The notes below the pieces were generated by a model, which saw nothing but the letters and a program-made list of their open reading frames with translations, searched no databases and was not told the DNA's origin. Below are positions 15,730-23,853 of a stretch of 64,000 bases of DNA, piece after piece (position 1 is the first letter of the stretch; each line of letters begins with the position of its first letter). The DNA is from Clostridia bacterium (lineage in GTDB: Bacteria; Bacillota; Clostridia; TANB77; CAG-508), in the NCBI GenBank assembly GCA_900759015.1, contig CAAEUE010000005.1, forward strand, positions 1-64,000. Reading direction: 5' to 3'. Made by a program: the position numbers and the translations under genes.

Positions 15730-16302
15730 ATGAATATAGGAATAGATATAGATGATACAATAGCGAATACAAATACTTCAATAGATACATTTGCTAAAGA
15801 ATATACAGAAAAAGTGTTAAAAAGAAATTTTAAAATAAATAATGTGTATGACATACTAGATCCAATGTGGGCAAAATATTTATATGGCTGGAGCATAGAA
15901 GAAGATGCAAAATTTTGGGAAGATAATTATGAGCTAACAATGGAGAATGTTACTATAAAAGATGGAGCAAGTAGAGTTATAAATGAATTATATAAAAATA
16001 ATAAAATTATAATTATAACAGCTAGGGCTGATAATCAGAAAATTAGAGACTTGACTTTAGATTGGTTGAAAGAAAATGATATACATTATCATAAAATTTA
16101 TATGGGACATTTAGATAAAAAAAGAATTATACAAGAAAATAACGTAGATATATTTATTGATGATAATTTTAAAAATTGCAAGGAAGCCTCAAATTTAGGA
16201 GTAAGAACGTTACTTATGGATTCTAGGCTAAATAAAAATTTAAATGACGAAAAGATAAAGAGAGTATTTTCTTGGAATGATATAGAAAGAGAAATTATAT
16301 AA
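15730..16302 (+). CDS. HAD-family 5'-nucleotidase-like phosphatase (NT5C type)
   Basis: The 190-residue protein has HAD motif I as GIDIDDTIANTN (Asp nucleophile and +2 Asp at about residues 5 and 7), motif II IIITAR, a Lys region HLDKKRI and motif III VDIFIDDN. This fits the NT5C/YqfW-like nucleotidase group. The expected reaction is hydrolysis of a phosphomonoester, probably a nucleoside monophosphate, in the cytoplasm. It lies 10 bases after gatC and 31 before gatA, inside the amidotransferase operon, an unusual insertion. Substrate specificity cannot be read from the sequence. Confidence 0.83.
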   Translation: MNIGIDIDDTIANTNTSIDTFAKEYTEKVLKRNFKINNVYDILDPMWAKYLYGWSIEEDAKFWEDNYELTMENVTIKDGASRVINELYKNNKIIIITARADNQKIRDLTLDWLKENDIHYHKIYMGHLDKKRIIQENNVDIFIDDNFKNCKEASNLGVRTLLMDSRLNKNLNDEKIKRVFSWNDIEREII

Positions 16303-16333
16303 AAGATACAAAAATATAATAAAGGAGGCAAAC

Positions 16334-17803
16334 ATGAATATTACAGAATTAACAGTACATGAGCTTAAAGAAAAATTAGAGAAAAAAGAGCTTACAAGTT
16401 ATGAAATTACAAAGGCATATACAGATAGAATTGCAGAAAAAGAAAAAGATGTACAAGCTTTTGTTACAACATTAGAAGCAGATGCTTTAGAAAAAGCGAA
16501 AGAAATGGATAAAAAAATTGAGAGCGGAGAAGCAAAATCAGAATTAGCAGGTATTCCAATAGGAATAAAAGATAATATTTGTACAAAAGGTGTAAAAACA
16601 ACTTGTTCTTCAAAAATGTTAGAAAATTTTATTGCACCATATGATGCAACAGTTATGGAAAAAATAAATGATAAAGAACTTGTAAATTTAGGAAAATTAA
16701 ATATGGATGAATTTGCAATGGGTGGTTCAACAGAACATTCATATTTTCATGTTACAAGAAATCCATGGAATTTAAATAAAGTACCAGGTGGATCTTCTGG
16801 TGGTTCAGCTGCAGCAGTAGCAGCAGGAATGGTTCCATGGGCATTAGGAACAGATACAGGTGGATCTATAAGAGAACCTGCAGCTTTTTGTGGTGTTGTT
16901 GGATTAAAACCTACATATGGATTAGTTTCAAGATATGGTGTTGTAGCATTTGCTTCATCATTAGACCAAGTAGGTCCAATAACAAAAGATGTAACAGATT
17001 GTGCAATGCTTCTTAATATAATTGCAGGAAAAGACAATATGGATACAACATCTGTAGAAAGACCAAAAGTAGATTATACAAAAGCCTTAAAAAATGATGT
17101 TAAAGGATTAAAAATTGCAGTTCCAAAAGAATTTTTTGGAGAAGGAATAAATGCAGAAGTTAAAGAAAATTTAGAGAACGCTATTGAAACATATAAAGAA
17201 TTAGGAGCAGAAGTAGAGGAAGTATCTTTAGACATAGCAGAATATGCTTTAGCTTCATACTATATAATTGCCTGTGCAGAGGCTAGCTCAAATTTAGGTA
17301 GATTTGATGGAGTTAGATATGGCCATAGAGCAAAAGAATATAGTAATGTAAAAGAATTAATTACAAATTCAAGAACAGAAGGTTTTGGACCAGAAGTAAA
17401 AAGAAGAATAATATTGGGAACATATGTATTAAGTTCAGGATATTATGATGCATATTATAAAAAAGCACAACAAGTTCGTACATTAGTAATGAACGAGTTT
17501 AAAAAAGTTTTAGATGATTATGATGTTATTTTAACACCAACATCACCAACAGTAGCATTTGATATTAATTCAAAAATAAATGATCCACTTGCAATGTATT
17601 TGGCAGACATTTGTACTGTATCTGTAAATATAGCAGGACTTCCAGGAATATCTATTCCATGTGGTGTAGATAAAGAAGGAATGCCAGTTGGAATGCAATT
17701 AATAGGAAATAGATTTGCAGAAGAAACACTTTTAAATGCTGCATATACATTTGAGCAAAAAAATCAATTTAGAGAAAAATATAAACCAGAATTCAAGAAA
17801 TAG
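16334..17803 (+). CDS. gatA: Amidotransferase subunit A (glutaminase/amidase)
   Basis: GatA releases ammonia from glutamine or asparagine and passes it to GatB for transamidation of Asp-tRNA(Asn) or Glu-tRNA(Gln). The 489-residue length is typical. The amidase-signature triad is visible: Lys in GIKDNICTKG (about 78), the cis-Ser in GGSSGGSAAAVAAG and the nucleophilic Ser in GTDTGGSIREPA. AAAGGAGG precedes the ATG. It is followed 15 bases later by gatB. Confidence 0.97.
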   Translation: MNITELTVHELKEKLEKKELTSYEITKAYTDRIAEKEKDVQAFVTTLEADALEKAKEMDKKIESGEAKSELAGIPIGIKDNICTKGVKTTCSSKMLENFIAPYDATVMEKINDKELVNLGKLNMDEFAMGGSTEHSYFHVTRNPWNLNKVPGGSSGGSAAAVAAGMVPWALGTDTGGSIREPAAFCGVVGLKPTYGLVSRYGVVAFASSLDQVGPITKDVTDCAMLLNIIAGKDNMDTTSVERPKVDYTKALKNDVKGLKIAVPKEFFGEGINAEVKENLENAIETYKELGAEVEEVSLDIAEYALASYYIIACAEASSNLGRFDGVRYGHRAKEYSNVKELITNSRTEGFGPEVKRRIILGTYVLSSGYYDAYYKKAQQVRTLVMNEFKKVLDDYDVILTPTSPTVAFDINSKINDPLAMYLADICTVSVNIAGLPGISIPCGVDKEGMPVGMQLIGNRFAEETLLNAAYTFEQKNQFREKYKPEFKK

Positions 17804-17818
17804 TAAGGAGGAAAAGTA

Positions 17819-19261
17819 ATGGTAAGAGATGGTTACGAAGTAATAATAGGACTAGAAGTTCATGCAGAACTTTCTACAAAAACAAAAATCTTTTGTTCAT
17901 GTCCTACAACATTTGGGGCAGAGCCAAATACACATACATGTCCAATTTGTATGGGAATGCCAGGAACACTTCCTGTACTAAATGAAAAGGTTGTAGAATA
18001 TGCAGTAAAAGCAGGTCTTGCAACAAATTGTGAGATAGAAAGAAATAGTAAAAATGATAGAAAAAATTATTTTTACCCAGATTTACCAAAAGCATATCAA
18101 ATATCTCAATATGATAAACCTTTATGTAATCATGGATATATAGAAATAGAAGATGATGAAGGAAACAAAAAGAAAGTAAGACTTTTAAGAATACATATAG
18201 AAGAAGATGCTGGAAAATTAAATCATGATGAATATACAGGTGGAAGCTTAGTTGATTTAAATAGAGCAGGTGTTCCTCTAATTGAAATAGTATCAGAGCC
18301 AGATCTACGTTCAAGTGGAGAAGCTGATAGATATTTAAAGAAATTAAAATCAATATTACAATATATAGAAGTTTCAGACTGTAAAATGGAAGAAGGTTCT
18401 TTAAGAGCAGATGTAAACGTATCTGTAAGAAAAGTAGGAGATACAAAACTTGGAACAAGAACAGAAATGAAAAATATGAACTCTTTTAAATCAATTACAA
18501 GAGCTATAGATTATGAAGTAACAAGACAAATTGATGTATTAGAAGAGGGAGGAAAAGTAGAACAGGAATCTTTAAGATGGGATGAAGTATCTGGAAAAAC
18601 ATTTCCTATGAGAGATAAAGAAGATGCACAAGACTATAGATATTTTCCAGATCCTGATTTAGTAGCAATTAATTTATCAGAAGAATATATAGAAAATCTT
18701 AAAAATACTTTACCAGAACTTCCTGAAAGCAGAAAAGAAAGATATATTAATGAATACAATTTATCTGAAAAAGATGCTAATATTATAACGAGTTCAAAAT
18801 ATTTATCAGATTTATTTGAAGAAGCAAGTGAAGTATGTGGAAATAGAAAAGCAGTTAATAACTGGATAATTTCTGATATTTCTAGAATCTTAAATGAAAA
18901 AGAATTAGAAGCAGATCAAATACCATTTACAGCAGAACATTTAGGACATTTAGTAGAATTAATAGATAAAGGAACTATAAGTTCAAGTATTGGTAAAAAA
19001 GTAATAGAAGAATTATTTGAAAATCCAAAGGAGCCAGAAGAAATTATAAAAGAAAAAGGTTGGATTCAAATTTCTGACGAAGGTGCAATAAGAGAAGTTG
19101 TATTAAAGGTTTTAGAAGAAAATCCAAACTCTGTAGCAGATTATAAAGCTGGAAAAGATAGGGCAATTGGATTCTTAGTAGGACAAGCAATGAAAGCAAC
19201 TAAAGGAAAAGCAAATCCACAAATGTTAAACAAAATGTTAAAAGAAGAATTAAGTAAATAG
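17819..19261 (+). CDS. gatB: Amidotransferase subunit B (kinase/tRNA-binding)
   Basis: GatB activates the misacylated Asp or Glu on tRNA with ATP and transfers ammonia. The 480 residues contain the N-terminal VIIGLEVHAEL, a zinc-type FCSCPTTFG...TCPICMGMPG cluster, the DLNRAGVPLIEIVSEPD core and the C-terminal YqeY-like tail ending QAMKATKGKANPQMLNKMLKEEL. AAGGAGG precedes the ATG. It is the last gene of the gat operon and ends in a 13-bp hairpin. Confidence 0.97.
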   Translation: MVRDGYEVIIGLEVHAELSTKTKIFCSCPTTFGAEPNTHTCPICMGMPGTLPVLNEKVVEYAVKAGLATNCEIERNSKNDRKNYFYPDLPKAYQISQYDKPLCNHGYIEIEDDEGNKKKVRLLRIHIEEDAGKLNHDEYTGGSLVDLNRAGVPLIEIVSEPDLRSSGEADRYLKKLKSILQYIEVSDCKMEEGSLRADVNVSVRKVGDTKLGTRTEMKNMNSFKSITRAIDYEVTRQIDVLEEGGKVEQESLRWDEVSGKTFPMRDKEDAQDYRYFPDPDLVAINLSEEYIENLKNTLPELPESRKERYINEYNLSEKDANIITSSKYLSDLFEEASEVCGNRKAVNNWIISDISRILNEKELEADQIPFTAEHLGHLVELIDKGTISSSIGKKVIEELFENPKEPEEIIKEKGWIQISDEGAIREVVLKVLEENPNSVADYKAGKDRAIGFLVGQAMKATKGKANPQMLNKMLKEELSK

Positions 19262-19298
19262 GGAAAAGGGGACAGTGTTTGTTTCCACTTGCATAAAT

Positions 19299-19337
19299 AA
19301 ATGCGATAACTTTTTAGTTATCGCATTTAAAATTTTT
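19299..19337 (+). terminator. gatB terminator
   Basis: A perfect 13-bp stem (19299-19311 with 19316-19328) has a TTTT loop; the tail is A/T rich with one T run. A divergent copy of the GGGGAC repeat (19261-19290, GGGGACAGTGTTTG) separates it from the gatB stop. Confidence 0.7.
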
Positions 19338-19342
19338 AAAAT

Positions 19343-19373
19343 AGGGAAAAAAGGAACGTTCCCAAATCCCTAT
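19343..19373. repeat. Dispersed repeat, copy D
   Basis: AGGGAAAAAAGGAACGTTCC and then CAAATCCCT carry the GGAACGTTCC core. The copy lies between the gatB hairpin and the 3' end of the convergent small gene at 19382-19606. Confidence 0.65.
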
Positions 19374-19381
19374 CAAAATTC

Positions 19382-19606
19382 CTAGTTTAAATCTTCCTTT
19401 ATTTTGTTAAAAGCAAATCCTCCGAATAGAAAACAAAAGAAATATGTAGTACCAGCTTGGAATAGTAATATACCTATATTATAAATAAGAGGATGTAAAT
19501 AAAAGAAATTATAATATACCAAAGTAAGGATTGATGCTAACAAAATAAAAGAAGAAAATATAATTCCATAGTTTACAACTTTTTGTGTTGTTATATCTAA
19601 TTTCAT
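19382..19606 (-). CDS. Small two-helix membrane protein, unknown
   Basis: The 74-residue product has two hydrophobic helices (about residues 13-33 and 42-62), a short N-terminal cytoplasmic stretch and a charged C-terminal tail (KIKEDLN). GAAGGTGA precedes the ATG at 19606. I recognise no family. It lies alone, convergent with gatB and divergent from the TSCPD gene. Confidence 0.6.
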   Translation of the reverse strand: MKLDITTQKVVNYGIIFSSFILLASILTLVYYNFFYLHPLIYNIGILLFQAGTTYFFCFLFGGFAFNKIKEDLN

Positions 19607-19738
19607 AATACATCACCTTCAATAATTAAAGGATAACATAAAATAGGACCAAAAACAAATGAAATAATTACCAGTATGGATTGAAAAAATAATTAAAGTT
19701 TAATAAAATATAATAAATTATCAATGGGAGGTAAAAGT

Positions 19739-19993
19739 ATGGAATATAGATATAGACCTGAAGGAGTTTGTTCAAGAGAGATGATTTTTGAAATAGAAAA
19801 TGGAATTATAAAATCATTAAAAATAGTAGGCGGATGTGATGGAAATACTAAAGGAATATCAAAACTTGTTGTTGGTATGAATGTGGAAGATGTAATAGAA
19901 AAGCTAAATGGAATAAATTGTGGAAATAAAGGAACATCATGTCCTGACCAATTATCTAAAGCTTTGGAAAAATATTTAAAGGAAATAGCATAA
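19739..19993 (+). CDS. TSCPD-domain protein (TIGR03905-like)
   Basis: The small protein (84 residues from this start) ends with a GTSCPDQLSKAL motif and contains IVGGCDGNTKGISKLV, matching the TSCPD-domain family, also seen at the C-terminus of some vitamin B12-dependent ribonucleotide reductases. The stand-alone form has no established role. The frame opens at ATG 19724, but GGGAGG (19725-19730) lies after that codon and at proper spacing from the ATG at 19739, so the latter is the start. Three conserved Cys could bind metal. Confidence 0.85.
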   Translation: MEYRYRPEGVCSREMIFEIENGIIKSLKIVGGCDGNTKGISKLVVGMNVEDVIEKLNGINCGNKGTSCPDQLSKALEKYLKEIA

Positions 19994-20005
19994 GTATTTA
20001 TTAAG

Positions 20006-20036
20006 AAATTTCTCTATTGGGAGAAATTTTTTTTAT
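20006..20036 (+). terminator. Terminator after TSCPD gene
   Basis: AAATTTCTC/GGAGAAATTT stem followed by eight T. Confidence 0.75.
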
Positions 20037-20037
20037 T

Positions 20038-20074
20038 ATAAAAAAAGAAGACGCCTATGTAAATAGGGTCTTCT
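20038..20074 (-). terminator. rpsT terminator
   Basis: On the minus strand a stem of AGAAGAC and GTCTTCT with an internal CCTAT/ATAGG pairing is followed by a T run (20046-20038). It lies back to back with the terminator of the convergent TSCPD gene. Confidence 0.65.
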
Positions 20075-20116
20075 AAATAAAAACTATGCATAATTTTTAT
20101 TATAAATTATAAGTAA

Positions 20117-20383
20117 TTAAGCGTTTACTGCATTTAATTTTTTAGAAAGTTGAGATTTTTTTCTAGCTGCAGTGTTTTTTACGATAACACCTTTAGCACA
20201 AGCTTGATCTATTTTCTTTGTTGCAAAAGATGTTAATTTTTTAGCTTCTTCCATATTTTTAGCTTCTATAGCAGCTTCTGCTTTCTTTATAGCTGTTTTG
20301 TATCCTGATTTTATACTATTATTTCTCATAGTTTTTTTCTTGATAACTTCAACTCTCTTTTTAGCTGATTTTATATTTGGCAT
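20117..20383 (-). CDS. rpsT: 30S ribosomal protein S20
   Basis: S20 is a basic primary-binding protein of the small subunit. The 88 residues start MPNIKSAKKRV and contain the diagnostic LTSFATKKIDQACAKGVIVKNTAARKKSQLSKKL. AAGGAGG precedes the ATG at 20383. It is monocistronic with its own promoter and terminator. Its 5' leader is about 70 bases, where S20 autoregulation could act, though I see no specific element. Confidence 0.97.
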   Translation of the reverse strand: MPNIKSAKKRVEVIKKKTMRNNSIKSGYKTAIKKAEAAIEAKNMEEAKKLTSFATKKIDQACAKGVIVKNTAARKKSQLSKKLNAVNA

Positions 20384-20463
20384 TCCAAAACACCTCCTTG
20401 TTGTTTAAAATAAATCTATATTAAAGCTTAAGTATAAACTTAGCCTTAATGTACGCGCTTAAT

Positions 20464-20492
20464 ATTTTACCATGAAATACTAAATTTAGCAA
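20464..20492 (-). promoter_or_regulatory. Sigma-A promoter of rpsT
   Basis: On the minus strand, TTGCTA (20492-20487) and TAAAAT (20469-20464) are separated by 17 bases. Confidence 0.6.
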
Positions 20493-20513
20493 GTATTTTC
20501 TTAATATTTCAAT

Positions 20514-20546
20514 AAAAATCCTTAAGATTGTATCTTAAGGATTTTT
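20514..20546 (-). terminator. Terminator of the two-gene membrane operon
   Basis: A perfect 15-bp stem (20514-20528 with 20532-20546) with a 3-base loop has T runs on both strands. It ends the minus-strand operon 20553-23169. Confidence 0.85.
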
Positions 20547-20552
20547 ATGTGA

Positions 20553-21926
20553 TTAATTATTACCAAATATTATTTCTATATTATTTATTCTTTCTAAAGA
20601 TAAAATATCATCAAATTCAAATGTTAACACAGTATTACCAGTACTATTTGTAGAAGTTGTAACAACAGGCTCATAATGATAATAATAATCATACTCCTTA
20701 TCATCCGGTATAGTTAAATTGTCATCATAGCGATTTATTCTTAACGTATAGTCCAAAATATTTAAAGTAGTATCACTATGTAGAGTGATGCTAATACCAG
20801 TTGAAGTAATTTTATAAGAATCTATCATATTTACACAAGATTCATTATCTACTACTGGAACAAAGTTATTAGTATTTTTATCATAAGTTAATAAAAGTCG
20901 TAAATTACTAATAGCAGATCTATATCCAGGTGTTAATACAAAATTATTTTCTATTACAAAATTCGTTGCAGTAGGTTCTACATTTTCAGCGGTTACATTT
21001 TGTATTAAGTCATTTCTTATGTTACCAGTTAAAATAATATTACTATTTTTTTCTTCATTTTCTTTGCTATTTGCATATTTTTCAATATTTATTGTAACAA
21101 TATCACTAGTATAAGTATAATTAAATTTATAATATTCCCATTTTAAGTTAGTTGTAATTGTATCTTTAAAATTTTCATCTTTATTTGAAATTGTTATAGT
21201 TTCATCATCAAATTTATAATTAACAATAACTTTTTCACTTCTTCGTTCAGCTATATTTAAAATATATTCAACATCAGATCTATATAAGAAGCCTTTTGTA
21301 GTCATTCGCTGTGCATAATTATTTAAATATTCTAAATTTGGACCTTGTGTAGTTTGGTCTAGATGATTTGCTATATATGTTGTTATATATGTACTACTTA
21401 TTAGTAATGTTGGAATATTTATTACATAAATTATTAAAGCAAAAACCACAATTAAAATAGATTTTTTTACTTTACTCTTTTTAGAAGGATTTTTATTTAA
21501 TAGTATTATTGCTAATAAGATAAGAGGAATAAAAATAGTTCCTAATATGTATGCTATCATTAAAAATAGATGTTTTATTGATGAAGATACAACAAAATTA
21601 AAGATAACACAAATAGTTATTAATATAGCAAGGATTAGTAATAAAAGTATTGGTCTTAGTAATTTTTTATTAGTAAAAGCTGTAATTATGTACATTAAAT
21701 ATTTATATAAAATGTAACTTGCCGCAAAAAATAATATTAATAAAGAAAATGGATATAACAGTGTTGCAACAATTGATTCTATACTAAATAGGCCCATCTC
21801 CAAAATTACAAAAGACGAAAGAACTGAAGTAGCAATATAATAGTAAAATAGTATTCCTAAAATTAAACATGATAATATATAAATTATTCCTTTAATATGT
21901 TTTTTTATAAAATTTTTAATCACCAA
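20553..21926 (-). CDS. Unknown polytopic membrane protein with exported C-terminal domain
   Basis: The 457-residue protein has about five hydrophobic helices in the first 190 residues (the last near 155-185, before STYITTYIANHL), followed by about 270 hydrophilic residues of beta-rich character that would lie outside the cell. It contains no cysteine pairs or catalytic motif that I recognise. The gene overlaps the upstream PepSY-like gene by 11 bases, so the two are translationally coupled and probably form one envelope complex. Function unknown. Confidence 0.7.
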   Translation of the reverse strand: MVIKNFIKKHIKGIIYILSCLILGILFYYYIATSVLSSFVILEMGLFSIESIVATLLYPFSLLILFFAASYILYKYLMYIITAFTNKKLLRPILLLLILAILITICVIFNFVVSSSIKHLFLMIAYILGTIFIPLILLAIILLNKNPSKKSKVKKSILIVVFALIIYVINIPTLLISSTYITTYIANHLDQTTQGPNLEYLNNYAQRMTTKGFLYRSDVEYILNIAERRSEKVIVNYKFDDETITISNKDENFKDTITTNLKWEYYKFNYTYTSDIVTINIEKYANSKENEEKNSNIILTGNIRNDLIQNVTAENVEPTATNFVIENNFVLTPGYRSAISNLRLLLTYDKNTNNFVPVVDNESCVNMIDSYKITSTGISITLHSDTTLNILDYTLRINRYDDNLTIPDDKEYDYYYHYEPVVTTSTNSTGNTVLTFEFDDILSLERINNIEIIFGNN

Positions 21927-23169
21927 AAGCTCGACCTCCTATAATTTTTCCTAATTTATTATCTATATAAATTTCAACACCATTTCCAATATTATCGGTT
22001 CTTCTAAAACAGTAAGCTGTTACTTCATATGATGCTACATTATCAGAGTCATGAACTTTTCTTGTAAAGAAATTATTAGGATGTATTGATTTTATTTCAT
22101 AAGTTTGTGAACTTTCATTATATTTTCCAGCAATATGTAAAGCTTCGTTAAATGCAGTAGTAGCAATGTTTTGTGCTTGTTCTTCTGTAATTGTAGAAGA
22201 GGAATTTTTATAGTCATTATAGAATTGATCAAAATCTTTTACATATAGATTCTCATCTAAATTATTTATTTTTTCATCATAATTTGTTTCTAATTCGTCT
22301 AAATTTGCTTGTGTATCAACAGTTGATAAATCAGTATTATAAATACAATCGGTGTTTACAATTTTACTTACGACTAATAAATGTGCAGTATATTGGGAAT
22401 CATATGCATTAGGAAGATTCTCATATGTATAACGTATATTACCAATACTTACTTTTACAGTAATTTTAGGAATCATAGTTACAGTTAAAATAAGGTCATT
22501 ATCTGTAAAAGTATCTTCTGTAACAGGGTCTTCGAAACTTAAATTACACATAGCTTCATATCTTTCATAAGTTTTTAAATCAGTTATTTTTACCTGATAT
22601 ATTTTATAGTTTATTTCTTTAAATTGTTGTTTATATTTATATTCTAAAGAAAAAGGATTTTTAGATATTAACTCAGTATATTTTAGGGAATAAGGCCTGC
22701 TACTAGAACTAATATTATCAAGCTCTTTAGTTAATTTATTAATATTTCTTAAGTTAGTAGAACAAACTTTTCCACCAGTGGTAGCAAGTTTTACCATAGA
22801 ATTTTTGTAAGTATCACCAAAAGATAAAATATAGTTTTTACTAGCAGTTTCATAGTCGAATTCCAAAAAAGATTCATTATTATGAATTGAGTCTATAGTG
22901 TCTTGAGACACAATTTCACCATTTTCACTATAATTGTTTAAACTTCCACCAACTAATTCTATAATGTCATCATAGTGTTCAGAATCTTTTGGAAATTCAA
23001 AATATTGATTATTGGAATTTTTGTATACAATTCTATCAGGAAGAATAATTTCATCTCCTAGTATTACATTTTCTGAAGTATTTAAACTTTTATAAGAAAA
23101 TATGAATAATGCAACAATCAAGGTTATTCCAAGCAATATTAAAAATAAAATAATACACACTTTTTTCAT
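21916..23169 (-). CDS. Exported protein with PepSY-like C-terminal region
   Basis: From the ATG at 23169 (AGGTGAT at good spacing; a TTG at 23187 is less likely) the 417-residue product begins with an N-terminal signal/anchor helix (MKKVCIILFLILLGIT...). The long extracytoplasmic part ends with EEQAQNIATTAFNEALHIAG and VEIYIDNKLGKIIGGRAFGD, a pattern resembling PepSY-type domains, which often restrain peptidases. The middle is unrecognised. It is the first gene of a two-gene operon with the membrane protein at 20553-21926. The PepSY suggestion is a pattern match by eye. Confidence 0.65.
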   Translation of the reverse strand: MKKVCIILFLILLGITLIVALFIFSYKSLNTSENVILGDEIILPDRIVYKNSNNQYFEFPKDSEHYDDIIELVGGSLNNYSENGEIVSQDTIDSIHNNESFLEFDYETASKNYILSFGDTYKNSMVKLATTGGKVCSTNLRNINKLTKELDNISSSSRPYSLKYTELISKNPFSLEYKYKQQFKEINYKIYQVKITDLKTYERYEAMCNLSFEDPVTEDTFTDNDLILTVTMIPKITVKVSIGNIRYTYENLPNAYDSQYTAHLLVVSKIVNTDCIYNTDLSTVDTQANLDELETNYDEKINNLDENLYVKDFDQFYNDYKNSSSTITEEQAQNIATTAFNEALHIAGKYNESSQTYEIKSIHPNNFFTRKVHDSDNVASYEVTAYCFRRTDNIGNGVEIYIDNKLGKIIGGRAFGD

Positions 23170-23395
23170 AAAAATCACCTGCAACAATTATATCGTATTT
23201 CGATAATTTATACAATGAAAAATAGACTTTTTAGGACAAATTATTGTATTATAAAAAATCATGTGTTATATTAAAAAAGAATAAGAAAAAATGGCTTTGC
23301 CAGATATATAGATTGTTTAGCAATTGTACATGCATATTTATTTTTGTTCGGAAAATTTGGCGATTGTTTTACATAATAGCAAAGGAGGTCATAAT

Positions 23396-23842
23396 ATGAT
23401 AGCTATAGGAGCAGATCATGGAGGCTATAAATTAAAAGAAGAAATAAAGAAATATTTTGAAGAAAATAATATAGATTATGAAGATTATGGAGCATATTCA
23501 GAAGAAAGGACAGATTATCCAATTTATGCTAAAAAAGTAGCAGAAGCAATGGTTACTGGAAAGGCAGATAAAGGAATTTTAATATGCAGGTCAGGGTATG
23601 GAATGACTGTTGTTGCTAATAAATTTAAAGGAGTAAGAGCTGCAAGTGTAACTAGTGTGGATTATGCAAAAGCAGCAAAAGCAGATGACGATATAAATTT
23701 ATTAACGTTATCTGGTGACAATACAACAATAAAAGAAGCAATAGAAATGATAAATGCATGGTTAGAAACAGAATTTAAAGGTGGAAGATATAAAGAAAGA
23801 TTAGACATGCTGGAAAAAATAGAAAATGAAAATATGAAATAG
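23396..23842 (+). CDS. rpiB: RpiB/LacAB-family sugar-phosphate isomerase
   Basis: RpiB interconverts ribose 5-phosphate and ribulose 5-phosphate in the pentose phosphate pathway. The 148-residue protein begins MIAIGADHGGYKLKEEIK, diagnostic of the family, and keeps the Cys in ILICRSGYGMTVVANKFKGVRAA. The usual CGTGIG loop reads CRSGYG here, a clear departure next to the catalytic Cys that could mark a different substrate. AAAGGAGG fixes the start at 23396 rather than 23324. It is followed 11 bases later by the phosphotransferase-rubredoxin fusion. Confidence 0.88.
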   Translation: MIAIGADHGGYKLKEEIKKYFEENNIDYEDYGAYSEERTDYPIYAKKVAEAMVTGKADKGILICRSGYGMTVVANKFKGVRAASVTSVDYAKAAKADDDINLLTLSGDNTTIKEAIEMINAWLETEFKGGRYKERLDMLEKIENENMK

Positions 23843-23853
23843 AGGTGTTAAAT

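Noticed and set aside
17904..18458. Long open frame antisense to gatB
   Set aside because: It lies wholly inside gatB on the other strand, has a Leu/His-rich low-complexity translation and no RBS; it is a shadow of an A/T-rich gene.
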